A stretch of DNA of 64,000 bases. Source: Theristus sp. LFF4_11. Taxonomy: Eukaryota; Nematoda; Chromadorea; Monhysterida; Xyalidae. The notes below the pieces were generated by a model. That model made no database searches. It worked only from the letters and a program-made list of their open reading frames with translations, and was not told the DNA's origin. A program made the position numbers and the translations under genes. The DNA is taken from positions 29,777 to 93,776 of the forward strand of contig JASANC010002908.1 of assembly GCA_030248135.1 (NCBI GenBank). Reading direction: 5' to 3'. This document shows, in pieces, positions 24,361 to 35,925 of this stretch. How positions within the stretch are numbered: the first letter of the stretch is position 1; each line of letters begins with the position of its first letter.

Positions 24361-24718
24361 CGTTGTAAACACCGGCTTTATAAAAAGTCTACCTTGTGAA
24401 AAGAGCGATTAACTTGCAAGCGATTGTTTTAAAAACTCGTTTTTTGTGAAAAAACTCCATCGTTTACAATGGAGTCCTTGCAATTCTTACGATTGTTTCG
24501 CTTGTTGGTTGTCGCTCTTGAGCAAAAGGCATCATGATGACTAAAGTCATGTGGAATGACGATTTAAACTTTGCATTGTCATTAGAAAATGGAGTATGAG
24601 TATTCAGCTGATGATGACTTAAATAGCAAAATTGGCTCAAACTTGTAAATTTTAATAGCCAATCAACGTAGCGGAACGGACACCATTACACAGTTACTAT
24701 CATAGTATTATCATAGTA

Positions 24719-24742
24719 TTATAGATAGATAGATAGATAGAT
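24719..24742. repeat. (TAGA)n microsatellite
   Basis: About six TAGA units directly left of the second copy of the segmental duplication. Confidence 0.85.
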
Positions 24743-25622
24743 GTATGTACGGGTATTTCATGTATGTCATCAATAAATGACATTTAGGTCAAGACATAAC
24801 CGATTAATGGTGACTTTTGAGTTTTATTAGGGGACCACGCACAGACATGAAACATAAACAAGACGGAGGCGTTCCGTTGATGCTGATAAAAATACACCTC
24901 CTCGGAGATACCACAAAATCACAAGCAACAAAACAAAAAAACAGCAGCCAAAAAACCAGCCAATAACGACGACGAGCTAGATGATTCGGTAGTCAACAAA
25001 ACAAACACGTTAAGAAAGAATAAGAGATGATGCACCAAGTTGACAAAGTCTTTGGATTGGTATCATTTTTCACAGACAAGAAAAAAGTAAAAAGTACAGA
25101 AAAGTTCCGAAAACAGCGTTCACATTTGTCGCATACCTCACCATGACCAACAACATATCGGTAAAAACTAAAGCTGTCTGTGTTATGATGTTGGCAGGTA
25201 TCAACAGATGATGTACACTGCAGTGCAGCTGCTAGCAGCCTGCGAAAAGCTACCGCCTCCCAAATAGAGGTATATGCAAAATGGAAAGTTGCATGAACAA
25301 GCACCGACGACCGCGTATTGCATAACATTACTCAGCAAAAATGCCGCAAAAAAGCACAAATCAGCGTAGAAGAAACAAAAAAGATTTCATAAATATTATC
25401 ACAAGTATCACTTTAATATTGGCACTGTTGATGTTATCGACTTTCTAAATATCACAAGTGACGTTGTGATTGCGATTTCCACAGGTAAGATGTTCAATAG
25501 GCGAATCATATGCAAAGAGGCGACACTAACCGAACACGGCTTAGTATAGTTAGAAAATTATTTAAAGTTGGTCCAAATTAGTCTACCCAGGATAAGATGA
25601 TTGGCGACTTCGATTTTCTCAA

Positions 25623-28600
25623 TTAGGGGCAGTCGATTGGCGTGTTGCAGTATTTTGCTGGTCCACCCGGGGTGGTCCGCGAGCCGTGCGGACACCTTTT
25701 TACGCCATTACCATCGCGAATGGCTATACAGGGACCCGGTTGATTTGATACGTAGGTGTCACCGAGTGATTGCAACACCCTGACGCGATTCACACGATCG
25801 ACCATCAACTCTGATGCTGCAAACGAATGAACAATGTGAAGCATTATTAGCCAACAAAGATGACTGCACTGTAAATGTTTATCTTGTTACAGGCGTCAAA
25901 AAATAGTTCAGAAAATTGAAGCTTTTAGCAGTAGTCTTATCAGTAGTAGTACAGTAGCATTCTATGAAAACAGAAAATGAAGCAGCACTTTTATGAAAAT
26001 AGACACACAAACAATTGAGCAACGGCGACTCACAGCACTTGCGCGTCTGCTTCGGACACTTTCTGATGTCTTTCGAACGACACTTCATGAACCGCTGCAC
26101 AACGCCGGACCGACTGTTCCTGCAGCTGTCCCACATTGTCCAGCGCGACGACTTGCGAGCTGGACCCAGTGGGCTGTCCTGTAAGGAATGTTCAGTACGG
26201 TGCAGCGATGAAATCAAGGGTTGCTACACGCGTGCAGGATGCACGACGCAAGGTAAGTTTAAAAAAAACAGTTTATTAAAACAGTGAAAACGAAAAATCG
26301 CGCACATTAAAACGACGACGTCGGGAGCGTCGACGAGCGCGCCCGTTAACGCCGAAATCAAAGTAAAACATTCGGATGGCCGGATCATTCTCAACGATGA
26401 ACGAAGCTGCTTGCGTCTGTCTCGTTTCAGAGTTGAGCAGGCAGTTTGCGTCCAAATCCTGAAATTTCGATCAATTCAAATGAAATTCTGAAAAACGTCA
26501 CGTCACTTCTGAAAAAAAAAACATTTTCAGGGAAACGAAAAATAACCTACCTCAGGATAGAACATTCCTGAGCGACAGTCAAACGTGTCCTGCTGCAGAC
26601 ATTGCAGTTTGCAGTCGGCAAGACTGTCAGCGGACACCACCTGGTGCACGAAGCCGACCAGGATCATGTTCAGACGCACGTGCCACACCGGATTCAAGCC
26701 GCGCGCTTCTTCTGCAAAATTTGATGATCGTCCCACTAGTGAAAGATGGCACCAAACAGAAGCACACATTAAAAAAGCATTATTAACTTTCAACAACGCT
26801 TTGTTGCGCTACACTCAATTTACTGAGGCGTCGTCAAAATGTTTTTGTCGTGTAAACCATCGCGCAGCGTCACATCATAAAAGCGCAAAAATGTCAGTTA
26901 AAAACAGCATAACTGACGAACCGCCCATACAAATTTGAACGCCAGCTTGGTTGTGTTCATCTCCGGGCAACAGTTCTCCGGAGCCCGTGCCAGGAGCGAC
27001 CTCCATCAAATCCCTGTCAATGCCGTCTGCAGTGTTCAAATCGCAGCCCACACCGTCCCACGAGTAGGCGGTACATCGTTGTCCACCGAGTCCCTGGAGA
27101 ACATTTATTGCTGCCGTTTGATTTCGCTGACGATAACACGGTAAAAAGCAAGTGATTCTTGATTTTATAAATCTTAGAGGCACGAGGACGTACTCCACTA
27201 CGAATGACAATTTAAAAACTGCGTAACTTTAAGATTCAAAGTACAGTCGAACTCTAAATTATAGGGAATCAGCTGACTGGTTGGTGATCACGTGATGCAT
27301 ACTTTCTGAGCAGAAATCGCAGTGGGGGCGGAGTTTGGTTTGCACAGAAAGTATGCATCATGTGACCACCAGCCAATCAGCTGTATAATACATGTAATTC
27401 ACAATTTGATTAGTTCGACTGCATTTTGCCTGCATACCTCGCCAGCAAGACAGGCTTCCGCACAGCCCCGTTCATCAGAAACACCAGCGACATGCGAACC
27501 ACCATCGACGAAAAAGCCTTGCAACGAACAGAAAATGGGAACCGGCCGTGCTGGATCGTCGCACACTAAAATGAGAATACAAAAAAATGCTGTTGCTTCA
27601 ACATCATTGCACTTGGTGTTCATGCGGCAAGGTTCTCCAAGTTAAATAAATGTTAAGAATCAACCTGACACTAAAGTTTCAGTAGCACTATGAACATAAA
27701 AACACACAGACTGAACAAAAACAGACATGTGTACATACATTTTGCCGGTGCTGGTGTTACATCAGGTTTTTCCGTTGTCGCGGGCTCTGGTGGTTGTTTC
27801 GGCTTCAACGGGCCTTTCAAGCTACAATTTAAAAAAAAACTCTAACAATGTTTGATGCATTCTATTTGCTTTTTTAGATTCATTTACGAGAAATGACGCT
27901 TCACTTTTTCATTTACGATCAGACCGAATCGCTAAAACGTCGAACCGATTTCATTACACAAACAAACCGGTAATAATCGCGGCCGGGCATTGCACAAAGC
28001 TGATGAGGTGCCTTGGTTCCATCGACCGCATACAAGTCGCAGATCTTCCAGCGATTATCGTATGTGAACGCACGACAGACCCACGGTGAGTCCGCGTTTT
28101 GGTAAGCAGCACAGTTGTCCGCACACTCCTCGCACGTGATGCCGGTCTGCCGATCGAACATCACCGCTTTGCAGATGGCACATTGCGCTTTCTGGTCCCA
28201 TATTTCAGAGTCTAAAAAGACCACTACTGATGAAACAATTGTGAATTCTTCATTATGTATATCAATAGGTAGCACAAACTACAGCATGAAAAACCTGTAA
28301 ATTCGGGTCAATCAACTTTTCAAGCAAAGATTCAAATGAAAGAACGGAAAAATGAAACGCACCCAGTCTGCAAAACCCTTCACTGGTCGCTCCAGGCAGG
28401 CACGGCGGCGGCGTTGGCGGTTTAATCGCCGGCGGTTTAGGCAGTAAAACAGGCGGTTTCGGTATTGCTGGAGGCTGTGGACCGTAGCCGGATTGCGGTG
28501 GCGGTGGAGGTGGCCGTGGCGGGTACGCCGGTTGACGTGGTGGAGGATAAGCTGGTTGAGGCCGAGGAATCGGTGCCGGTGGTTGTGGTCGTGGACCGAA

Positions 28601-29890
28601 ATTTGTCTGAGGTGGAAGAGGTGCTGGAGGCTGAGGGGGGTACTGTTGCGCCGGTGGTTGAGGCGGAGGCAGCGGTGCTGGCGGTTGTGGCGGTGGGCCG
28701 TAATGTGACTGAGGTGGTGGAAGGGGCGCTGGAGGCTGCGGTGGTGGGCCGTATGCTGGCTGAGGAGGTAGCGGAGCAGGAGGCTGTGGAAGTGGTGCAG
28801 GTGGTGCAGCTTGCTGAGGATAAACTGGTGGAGGTGGCGGCAGAGGTGCCGGTGGCTGTGGTGGTGGGTACTGTTGTGGTGGAAGAGGTGCTGGCGGCTG
28901 TGGTGGCGGTGGGTATTGTGGTGGTGGAAGAGGAGCCGGGGGCTGGGGTGGAGGTGGGTATTGTGGTGGTGGAAGAGGAGCTGGAGGCTGCGGTGGTGGG
29001 CCGTATGCTGGTTGAGGAGGCAACGGAGCAGGGGGCTGCGGAAGTGGTGCAGGTGGTGCAGCTTGCTGAGAATAAACTGGCTCAGGTGGCGGTGGGTACT
29101 GTGGTGGTGGAGGCGGGAGAGGCGCTGGAGGCTGAGGCGGTGGACCATACGCTTGAGGCGGAGGCGGAGGCGGAAGAGGAGCAGGTGGTTGAGGAATAGG
29201 TGCTGGTGATTGAGGAGGTGCACCATACGCCTGTTGAGGTGGTGGCGGTAGCGGTGCTGGAGGCTGCGGTGGTGGACCATAAGCCTGTTGAGGTGGTGGC
29301 GGTAGCGGTGCTGGAGGCTGCGGTGGTGGACCATAAGCCTGTTGAGGTGGTGGCGGTAGCGGTGCTGGAGGCTGCGGTGGTGGACCATAAGCCTGTTGAG
29401 GTGGTGGCGGTAGCGGTGCTGGAGGCTGCGGTGGTGGACCATACGCCTGTTGAGGTGGTGGCGGTAGCGGTGCTGGAGGCTGCGGTGGTGGACCATATGC
29501 TTGCTGCTGCGGCGGATGAGGGGCTGGAGGCTGAGGAAGAGGTGCTGGAGGCTGTGGTGGAGGACCATATGCTTGTGGCGGTGGTGGATGAGCTTCAGGA
29601 ATTGGTGCTGGCGGCGCGGGAGGTGCCGGCGGAAAATGGAATGATTGCTGCGCAATAGGAGCAGGAGGTTGAGGTAATGGATGATGATGTATCGGCGCTG
29701 GGGGCTAAAATTGAACCTTTGTTAATTTTTGTAAATTGAAATAAATTTAAAATGCTTTAATTACTGCCAACTAATAAACTGATATACAGATTTGCTGAAC
29801 AAAACTGAGCAAAACACTTACATGTGGTGGCCATTGGTTTGAGGCAATGGCCGTATAAATTAAAGCGCCGAATACGATCAAAAAATTCAT
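25623..29890 (-). CDS. Gene B: secreted proline-rich/PAN/TSP1-like protein, paralogue of gene A
   Basis: Ten exons (29822-29890, 28363-29704, 27968-28211, 27739-27821, 27438-27565, 26922-27093, 26551-26711, 26306-26458, 26034-26178, 25623-25816) give 2,691 bases, exactly 897 codons. The donor at 26306 is weak. ATG at 29890 starts the signal peptide MNFLIVFGALIYTAIAS. A single 1,342-bp exon encodes a Pro-rich domain (about 24-455) with tandem AYGPPPQPPAPLPPPPQQ units. PAN1 (about 466-551) has VMFDRQTGITCEEC and WVCRAFTYDNRWKICDLYA; PAN2 (about 580-680) has RGCAEAC; PAN3 (about 681-784) has DCKLQC, FDCRSGMFYPE and ANCLLNSET. The end has RWTMWDSC, GPCIAIRDGNGVKRCPHG and CNTPIDCP. A TTTCAG acceptor 27 bp before the ATG suggests a 5' UTR intron or trans-splicing. 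Family call is firm; an extracellular matrix or cuticle role is inference. Confidence 0.87.
27244..27421. mobile_element. Palindromic MITE, family P copy 3
   Basis: Ends CAGTCGAACTCTAAATTATA and its inverted partner, with CTGGTTGGTGATCACGTGATG arms. It lies in the gene B intron between PAN2 exons. Confidence 0.75.
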
Positions 29891-29917
29891 GTTTGTAACT
29901 GGTTTACCAAGGTAACC

Positions 29918-32333
29918 CTGAAATAAGATTACTTATTGCAACAATAAAACTTGACAAATAAGCATTTTTAAAGCGAAATTGTGGCAGGTGTTTTGAAACA
30001 AAACGTCTTTTGTTAACGTCGTTTATTATTGAGTTGCTCTCTAACTGACATGACGACCTTGGCGTATTTTAATATGTTCGCGCTGGATAACATTTAAATA
30101 ACCCAGTTGTCATTGTTCAGACCCGATGCAGTAATACTTTAAAAGTCACTGTCCACACGACCGATAACATGGCCGTTTCGCTGTGCGATTCCGCCGGCCC
30201 AATTTTTTCGCTTACGACTGAAAAGTGCGATTGCGCAAACAACACGGAACATGGCGACACACGCGATGTGTGCGTAAATGCAGCGAGTATTCCATTGCTG
30301 ACGAGTGTACCTCGTCCACCATGTTTTTGTTTGACGTTTTCTGTAAAAAGTTAACCGCCCATGTCTTTCGCCATGTTTCAGTAGAACTGGTGCACATCAA
30401 ACGGATAACTATATTCATTCGTTCATCAGTTACATATGCAGTTATTTTAGCGTCCGATTTCTTGAACACTGTACACCTGTTTTACTCTTGCAGTGTGAGA
30501 CAACAACACCAGACAAAAAAACGCCCGTGTGATAGTTACGTACGACGCATGTCGCAGCCATATGAATAACACATTTCCGTGTTACCACTGCATACTGCAC
30601 AGCGTAACATAAAACTAATTTTTATCCCCGGTATTAATTTTGCTTTGTTTCTGCCGAACCAGTTCTATACTTACATATGAGCAGCCACGCTGATGCGCTC
30701 AAGCGTATGTGCGATATCATTGCCAAGACAATATCCGGCAACGAATAGCATCAAAAGAAACACCCTGTCAATAACATCTGAACAATACATGTGTGTAAAA
30801 CTAAACACACCGATATTTCCGGTTGTTACTATTTGATGGCGACATGTTGACACAGTTTCTGCTGTGAACAATGTGCCTCTCTGCGTATAGTGGAACGTTT
30901 TTTACGACCCGATGATCTCAGGTCAACTGTCAGGTGCAAGGGCAAGCGTGATTATACAGGTTTAAAAATTTCGACTAATCCGGTATCAAATGTATATTCA
31001 TGAGAACCGAGATCTATATACACGCATAACAATAGTGAGCCCTGATCACAACAATAACTGATCGACTTTCATGAATGAAATACTTTTGTGATTGTCATTA
31101 ATGTAACGTGTGTACAGCTGGGCACAGCGGACAACGGAAACCAGAAAACAAACAACAAATGTTTTTAAAAAAACTTTTCGTCCGCAGTTTATCGCTCATC
31201 TGATATGTTTTTTGCAGATTTTTAAAGCGACTATTCGCCGCCAAATGGTCAGCTGAACGACTACTAGTGATAGCAGTGTATAAATTTCAAGAGGATGGTT
31301 TTCGTTGTTGCAATGCGCATTACGTCACGTTATGTCGGTGTGGACTCCTTCAGTACACAATGTACATATACGTGGAGAAATATGCAATTCCGATACTGAT
31401 ATACGTCGTCGAAACGAGACTAACGGCAAAAATGCCAGCGCATCCTTTCTTCAAAAACAACATTCTGTTTTTGTTGTTGTAGATCGCGGGCGCATGCACA
31501 TGTGCAATAATTTCGAGCGTTTAAAGATGTACACATGTACCCGGTCAAGTGAGTATGTATGTGTGTGTTTTTAAACGGTTCATGAAATGAGAACACAGCC
31601 AACACATCTCAGTGAAAATCGCCAACACACATCGCGATTACATGGCTGACAGCAACGAAATCCGATGAACTCAATCAATGTATTCTCCATCGAGAGCGCC
31701 GATGCCGCTGGGCTGCTCCCAATGCAAACGAAAACATAGTTTCGTGAAAAAACGGTTTTAATTAATTGCAGACAAACTTGACTTAATACAGTCGACGTAT
31801 GTGATTTCAATCATTCGATTGATACAATGTAATTGATGTTTTTATGGCCATTTCATCAAATTCCCGATAATTTTCCAATAGAACTTACTGGGTCGGAAAA
31901 TCACTTCGACTCGTTTACTAAACCCATTGTGGTATATGTGATATTTACGAATTTGTTGGCGAATATGGAGTCTTGAAGAATGTGTTGCCAATTTTCGACG
32001 CTTTTTCATGCCCTGTTAATGCAAATGACTTGCGCAGCGCATTAGCGACTTCAGCATTTGTTTGTTATTTTCGAAATTCGATAAGTAATGCAATTTGCCA
32101 ACAATGTACGTTACGTCCGTGTTTGGAAAAACTGTCGGCAAACTTTCTATTTCCTTTAATTTTTAAGAAAAATGACAAATCAGCAGACTCTAAACACGCT
32201 AAAAAAATTCACCATTTACTGGCCAGATATCTTTTATTTTGTTGCCGACTCAATGCGCGCATACAGTCCGTCTGGAAAATATATGCAACATCATGCAATG
32301 ACCAACCAATCAGCGCTGAGAATCTCTCATGAC
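29918..32333. other. Upstream region of gene B, no gene seen
   Basis: About 2.4 kb with no recognisable coding exon on either strand. Reading frames reach at most about 119 codons and match nothing I know. It should contain the gene B promoter and any 5' non-coding exon. Confidence 0.45.
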
Positions 32334-32612
32334 TAAAGGCGCGTTTAGCAATTAGTTTTTCGTGCATACGCACGGAACGCACGTCGTTCTAAATGCGGAG
32401 AGCAAACAGTCGTTTCGTTTAAGTCACACGACAAAACTGAAAACTGCGCACCGCATTTAGAACGACTGAAGTGCTGTGCGTATACACGAAGAACTAATTC
32501 GCGTGGGCAAAGTCTTGTGGGATGTCCGCACGTGCGGACGGACAAGCTTGCGCACGGGATTTAGAAATCGTGCAGTGTCCGTCACAAGACTGTTGTGCTA
32601 AACGCGCTGTAA
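32334..32612. mobile_element. MITE, family G copy 2
   Basis: Left end CTAAAGGCGCGTTTAGCA, right end TGCTAAACGCGCTGTAA, with inner arms GTGCATACGCACGG and GTGCGTATACACG pairing. About 280 bp, non-coding. Confidence 0.65.
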
Positions 32613-33657
32613 CCAATCAGCGCCGAGAATTGCTATGACCAACCAATCACTACCGTCTGCTCTGGCCATTGTGGTTTCGATTGGGCTGTGCAGCCCAGGC
32701 CTTGTAGCACTGACCAGCCTAGGGGTACGTGGTGTGCGCTTACCAGGCGAAACCGCAAGAAACAGTGATTGCACGTTGTAAATTCACGAACCAAACACAA
32801 TTGAAAAAAAGCACATACCGTGGATAACGCCATTATAACTACACTGCCAATCACGCGAGACCGCAACACAGCTGCAAAACCGATCTTCAAAAAAAAACAA
32901 TCTGCTTCTCAAAAAATGCAAAAAAACTATCTATTGCACAAAGCAAACAGAAGAACGCAAAAGCAAAGCATACCAAAATAGCAACACGGACGCTTGCCAG
33001 CAAAACCCAAGTTGGAAACACAGAAAAACACCGCTGTTTTCCTTTTCATTCATTTTATTTCCACAAAATTGTTTCAACAATCCATAATTGATGTCAACAA
33101 AAGATTTCAATTCAGAGCTGAACTCAAATAATTTTTCACAGGGCTCCGTAATTCTCGACACGATCTTGTAAACAACTGAACAAAGTTATGTAGTCCACAA
33201 ATCATAAAATGAAACAACCAATGAATTATCACAAACCCAACAAAAATAGCAAAACAATAGAATTGACAGTGCAATACAAACTGATAAAACAACCAGGTAT
33301 TTCGAGCATTTTTATGTCCATGACATAAAGTACGTAAAGTACCGTTTCCCGTTGCCGTCATACGAATGAAAACGGTCTTAACGATTTGTGAAAAATTAAA
33401 AAAATGGCAGAAATTTGCGATTTGATAAATTTTCATGCGTTTTTGGCAAGTTATCGATGTGTAACTTTTCTTCTACCTAGAACGAGGAACCCGATTCTTT
33501 ATGCAACTCAAAAATTATAACGAAAATGACGTAGTACTTTATGCCAGTCAACCTTTGTGCCAGTGTGTTTGTCAGTGCGATATCTCAGCGTGGCACGTGT
33601 TTCACGTGACGGTGTTTCTTCGACGAACACTATATCACAATAAAAACAAATATGTGA
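32613..33657. other. Intergenic region, no supported gene
   Basis: A minus-strand stretch at about 32810-32875 reads like a short hydrophobic exon ahead of a GTATGT donor, but no partner exon can be found. I see no other signal. Confidence 0.35.
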
Positions 33658-34216
33658 TTAAGACTTTGTCTGCGAACTGCTTGTGGGCCGACTGATGCCC
33701 AGATCCGTCGTCGCCCTCGCTGTGATCATCTCCTCCAAGTTTTTGTTGATTGTTTTCGTGATGGATTTTTGTTGTTTCAGCTGCAAAATGTCAAAAAAAA
33801 CTGTTCAAAAAATGTTCGTGAAAACCAAACTGAATCAGACTACAGACAAAAATCAGGGACACGCCTCAACAACAGCATTCGGTCGTTTCGCTCCCGCTAT
33901 CACCCGCTTGCCCTTTTTTGCGCCATGCTTAGCTTTTTTTGCGCTTGGACCCTTTTTCGTGCTTGGGGGCGCAGACACCTGCAATCAAAAAAAAACATTT
34001 TTGACAGGACGCACCGCACAACAACACTGTCGCTCACATTCAGTTAGCTCTGTTGCACATGCACATTTCACAGTTTACATCCATGCTCGATTTGATGCAC
34101 CAAGCCGTCTCATTACAGACACCAAATTAAATTCCACTGAGCACCGTTAAAAAAACAAATTTACAGAGTAAAAACCAGTTTTTACTAACCTTCTGTTTCA
34201 TTTTGTGTTGCACCAT
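33658..34216 (-). CDS. UPF0390 family small basic protein (C19orf53/LYDG10-like)
   Basis: Three exons, 34190-34216, 33874-33978 and 33658-33780, give 84 aa in frame. The protein starts MVQHKMKQK, has a Lys/Ala-rich centre (GPSAKKAKHGAKKGKRVIAG) and a C-terminal helix LKQQKSITKTINKNLEEMIT followed by ARA. The KKGKRVIA block and the Asn/Leu/Glu helix ending in ARA or MKA are the pattern of UPF0390, a conserved eukaryotic family of unknown function. The donor of exon 2 (GTTGTT) is weak and its exact place is inferred from phase. Its ATG lies only 49 bp downstream of the stop of the TMEM167B-like gene on the same strand. Confidence 0.7.
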
Positions 34217-34265
34217 TTTTCGCCTCGCGATGAGGTTTTTTGGCGAATAATTTACTTGTGCTTTA

Positions 34266-35148
34266 TCACCGTCCAATCAAACAGTAAACAGCAGCCAGTA
34301 GACAACCGACCGAAACTGCCCAGTGCAAACGAACACCAATCACAGATGCCTGATTGATAGCAAAACAACAATTAATCCGTTTTCACCAAAAATGGATTCT
34401 GAACAACAGGGACAATTCAAAAAGGTTGACAATAAGGTCTGATTGCTTTATTGATTCAGCTTGTTGATTGTTTTTCCGTAATTAAGTTTGTGTTCAAGTT
34501 TTGTATGCAAGTGGTTCAGGAGGGGCACATCACTGATGAGGCCACCCCTCTTCTGCATATGATGTTGCCAAGGCCGAAATGCAGAGAACCATTCTACAAT
34601 TTGGTTGATTTATATTTGTAGTTTCTGATTTTTAGTCTGAAGAAGCACGCCTCTAATCGATTTAGGAAAAACAAAGGCACCAATCTCTGCTCTGGTGGTT
34701 CAGGGGAATTCACGGTTTTTGCCATTAGCCTAACATGTGAGCAACTTCTTAAAATCAAATGGGTTTTGACTGGAGTCAATGGAATGTTGGATATTGACGG
34801 ACTGACATAAAAGTATCTGAACTCCGTTTTCAAGGCAATTTGAAGAACGCAACGATCACAACGAAATTTGAAGTCGAAACGATCAAATCAACTGATGCAC
34901 CAAGTACAGTTTTCATGGGGAAATTTTTTCAATCAATTTAAAAACCCGTCCAGATTTAAAAGATTTTTTAAATTAAAAAAGAAAATTTAAAAAATCGAAT
35001 CCCGAGAAGCGAAGAACCTTGTAGAGAACGCCGAATACGCCCTTTTTTTCAGTCAGTAGCCACTGTTTGACGCGTGGTACCCGACGCAAATAGGCGCACG
35101 TGCAGATGGCGAGAAGCGCGACGACGATCAAACCATCGAAGCCGTACG
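34266..35148 (-). CDS. TMEM167B: TMEM167B/KISH-B-like small membrane protein, first exon not found
   Basis: Two exons are clear: 35018-35148 and 34266-34349, joined in phase. The protein reads [20 protein letters not shown], then [19 protein letters not shown], then [20 protein letters not shown] and stops. This is the KISH pattern: two membrane helices around a short basic loop, with the ICTCAY signature and the VPR..WLL.EKKGV block that separates KISH-B from KISH-A. Family proteins are about 74 aa and sit in Golgi or secretory membranes. The first few codons must lie upstream. The adjoining DNA at 35200-35925 is repeat-rich and then enters the foldback element, so the first exon may have been displaced. 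Confidence 0.85.
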
Positions 35149-35349
35149 CTGAGTGAGAGAGAAATGAAGACTGCGCATCACTTTCTTGGATTGCATCATA
35201 GTTGTTCGACAGTTGGGGTGTTTGGGGTCACCAAAACTAAATCTGGAAAGTTCCGCCATACGGGACGGGAGTCATTCGGGAGGCGCTTTCATATCAAATG
35301 TGGTTCTTCGAACTCCCTGATTAATTTAACACAACTTTGATTTTTGAAA

Positions 35350-35925
35350 AATTTAAAAAAACAAAAAAAAAAAACAAAAATGACGATTTTTGTTTTTTTT
35401 AGCAACCCTACACCCCCCCCCCTCGACCCGACCCTCCTAGAACCATAGTTGTTCCAGAGCCGAGGGGTTGGGGGGGGGCCGATATAGATAGCTGGAGCAA
35501 ATTTTCTAGATAGATAGATAGCTGGAAAATTTTGGGGGGGGGCCGCGGGGGGGGGGGCATGTGACTTTGGGGGGGCCGGTCAAAATTTTGAAATTTGATA
35601 GATAGATAGCTAAAACGCTAAAAAGCTATAAAAACAGCAAAATAATGCTAAAATACACTAAAAAATCAAGTATAAAGCGTATTTTACCTAAAATTAGCGA
35701 AATTTTCAAGAATTACGAGCAAAAATGGTCAATTTTGGTCAAAAATTGACTCATTTTATGTCTTCGAAGACAAAAATTTTCAGATAGATAGCTGGCTGAA
35801 AAATTTTTTTAGATAGATAATAGCTGAGCCGAAAAAACCTGTTTGATAGAGATAGATTCGAAAATTTTTTGGGGGGGGCCCCCCCCCCCCCCCCAGGCCC
35901 CCCTAGAACAACTATGCCTAGAACA
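35350..35925. repeat. Low-complexity G/C-run and GATA-rich spacer
   Basis: Long runs of C and G (for example at 35406 and 35875) alternate with GATAGATAGCT motifs and A/T tracts. No coding signal. It borders the left end of the foldback element. Confidence 0.6.

Noticed and set aside
26015..26287. Plus-strand Cys-rich frame
   Set aside because: Antisense to the gene B TSP1-like exon, which is conserved with gene A.
28312..29658. His/Arg-rich and Val/Glu-rich frames over the gene B repeat exon
   Set aside because: They are other frames of the Pro-rich repeat; only the Pro frame joins in phase to the signal and PAN exons.
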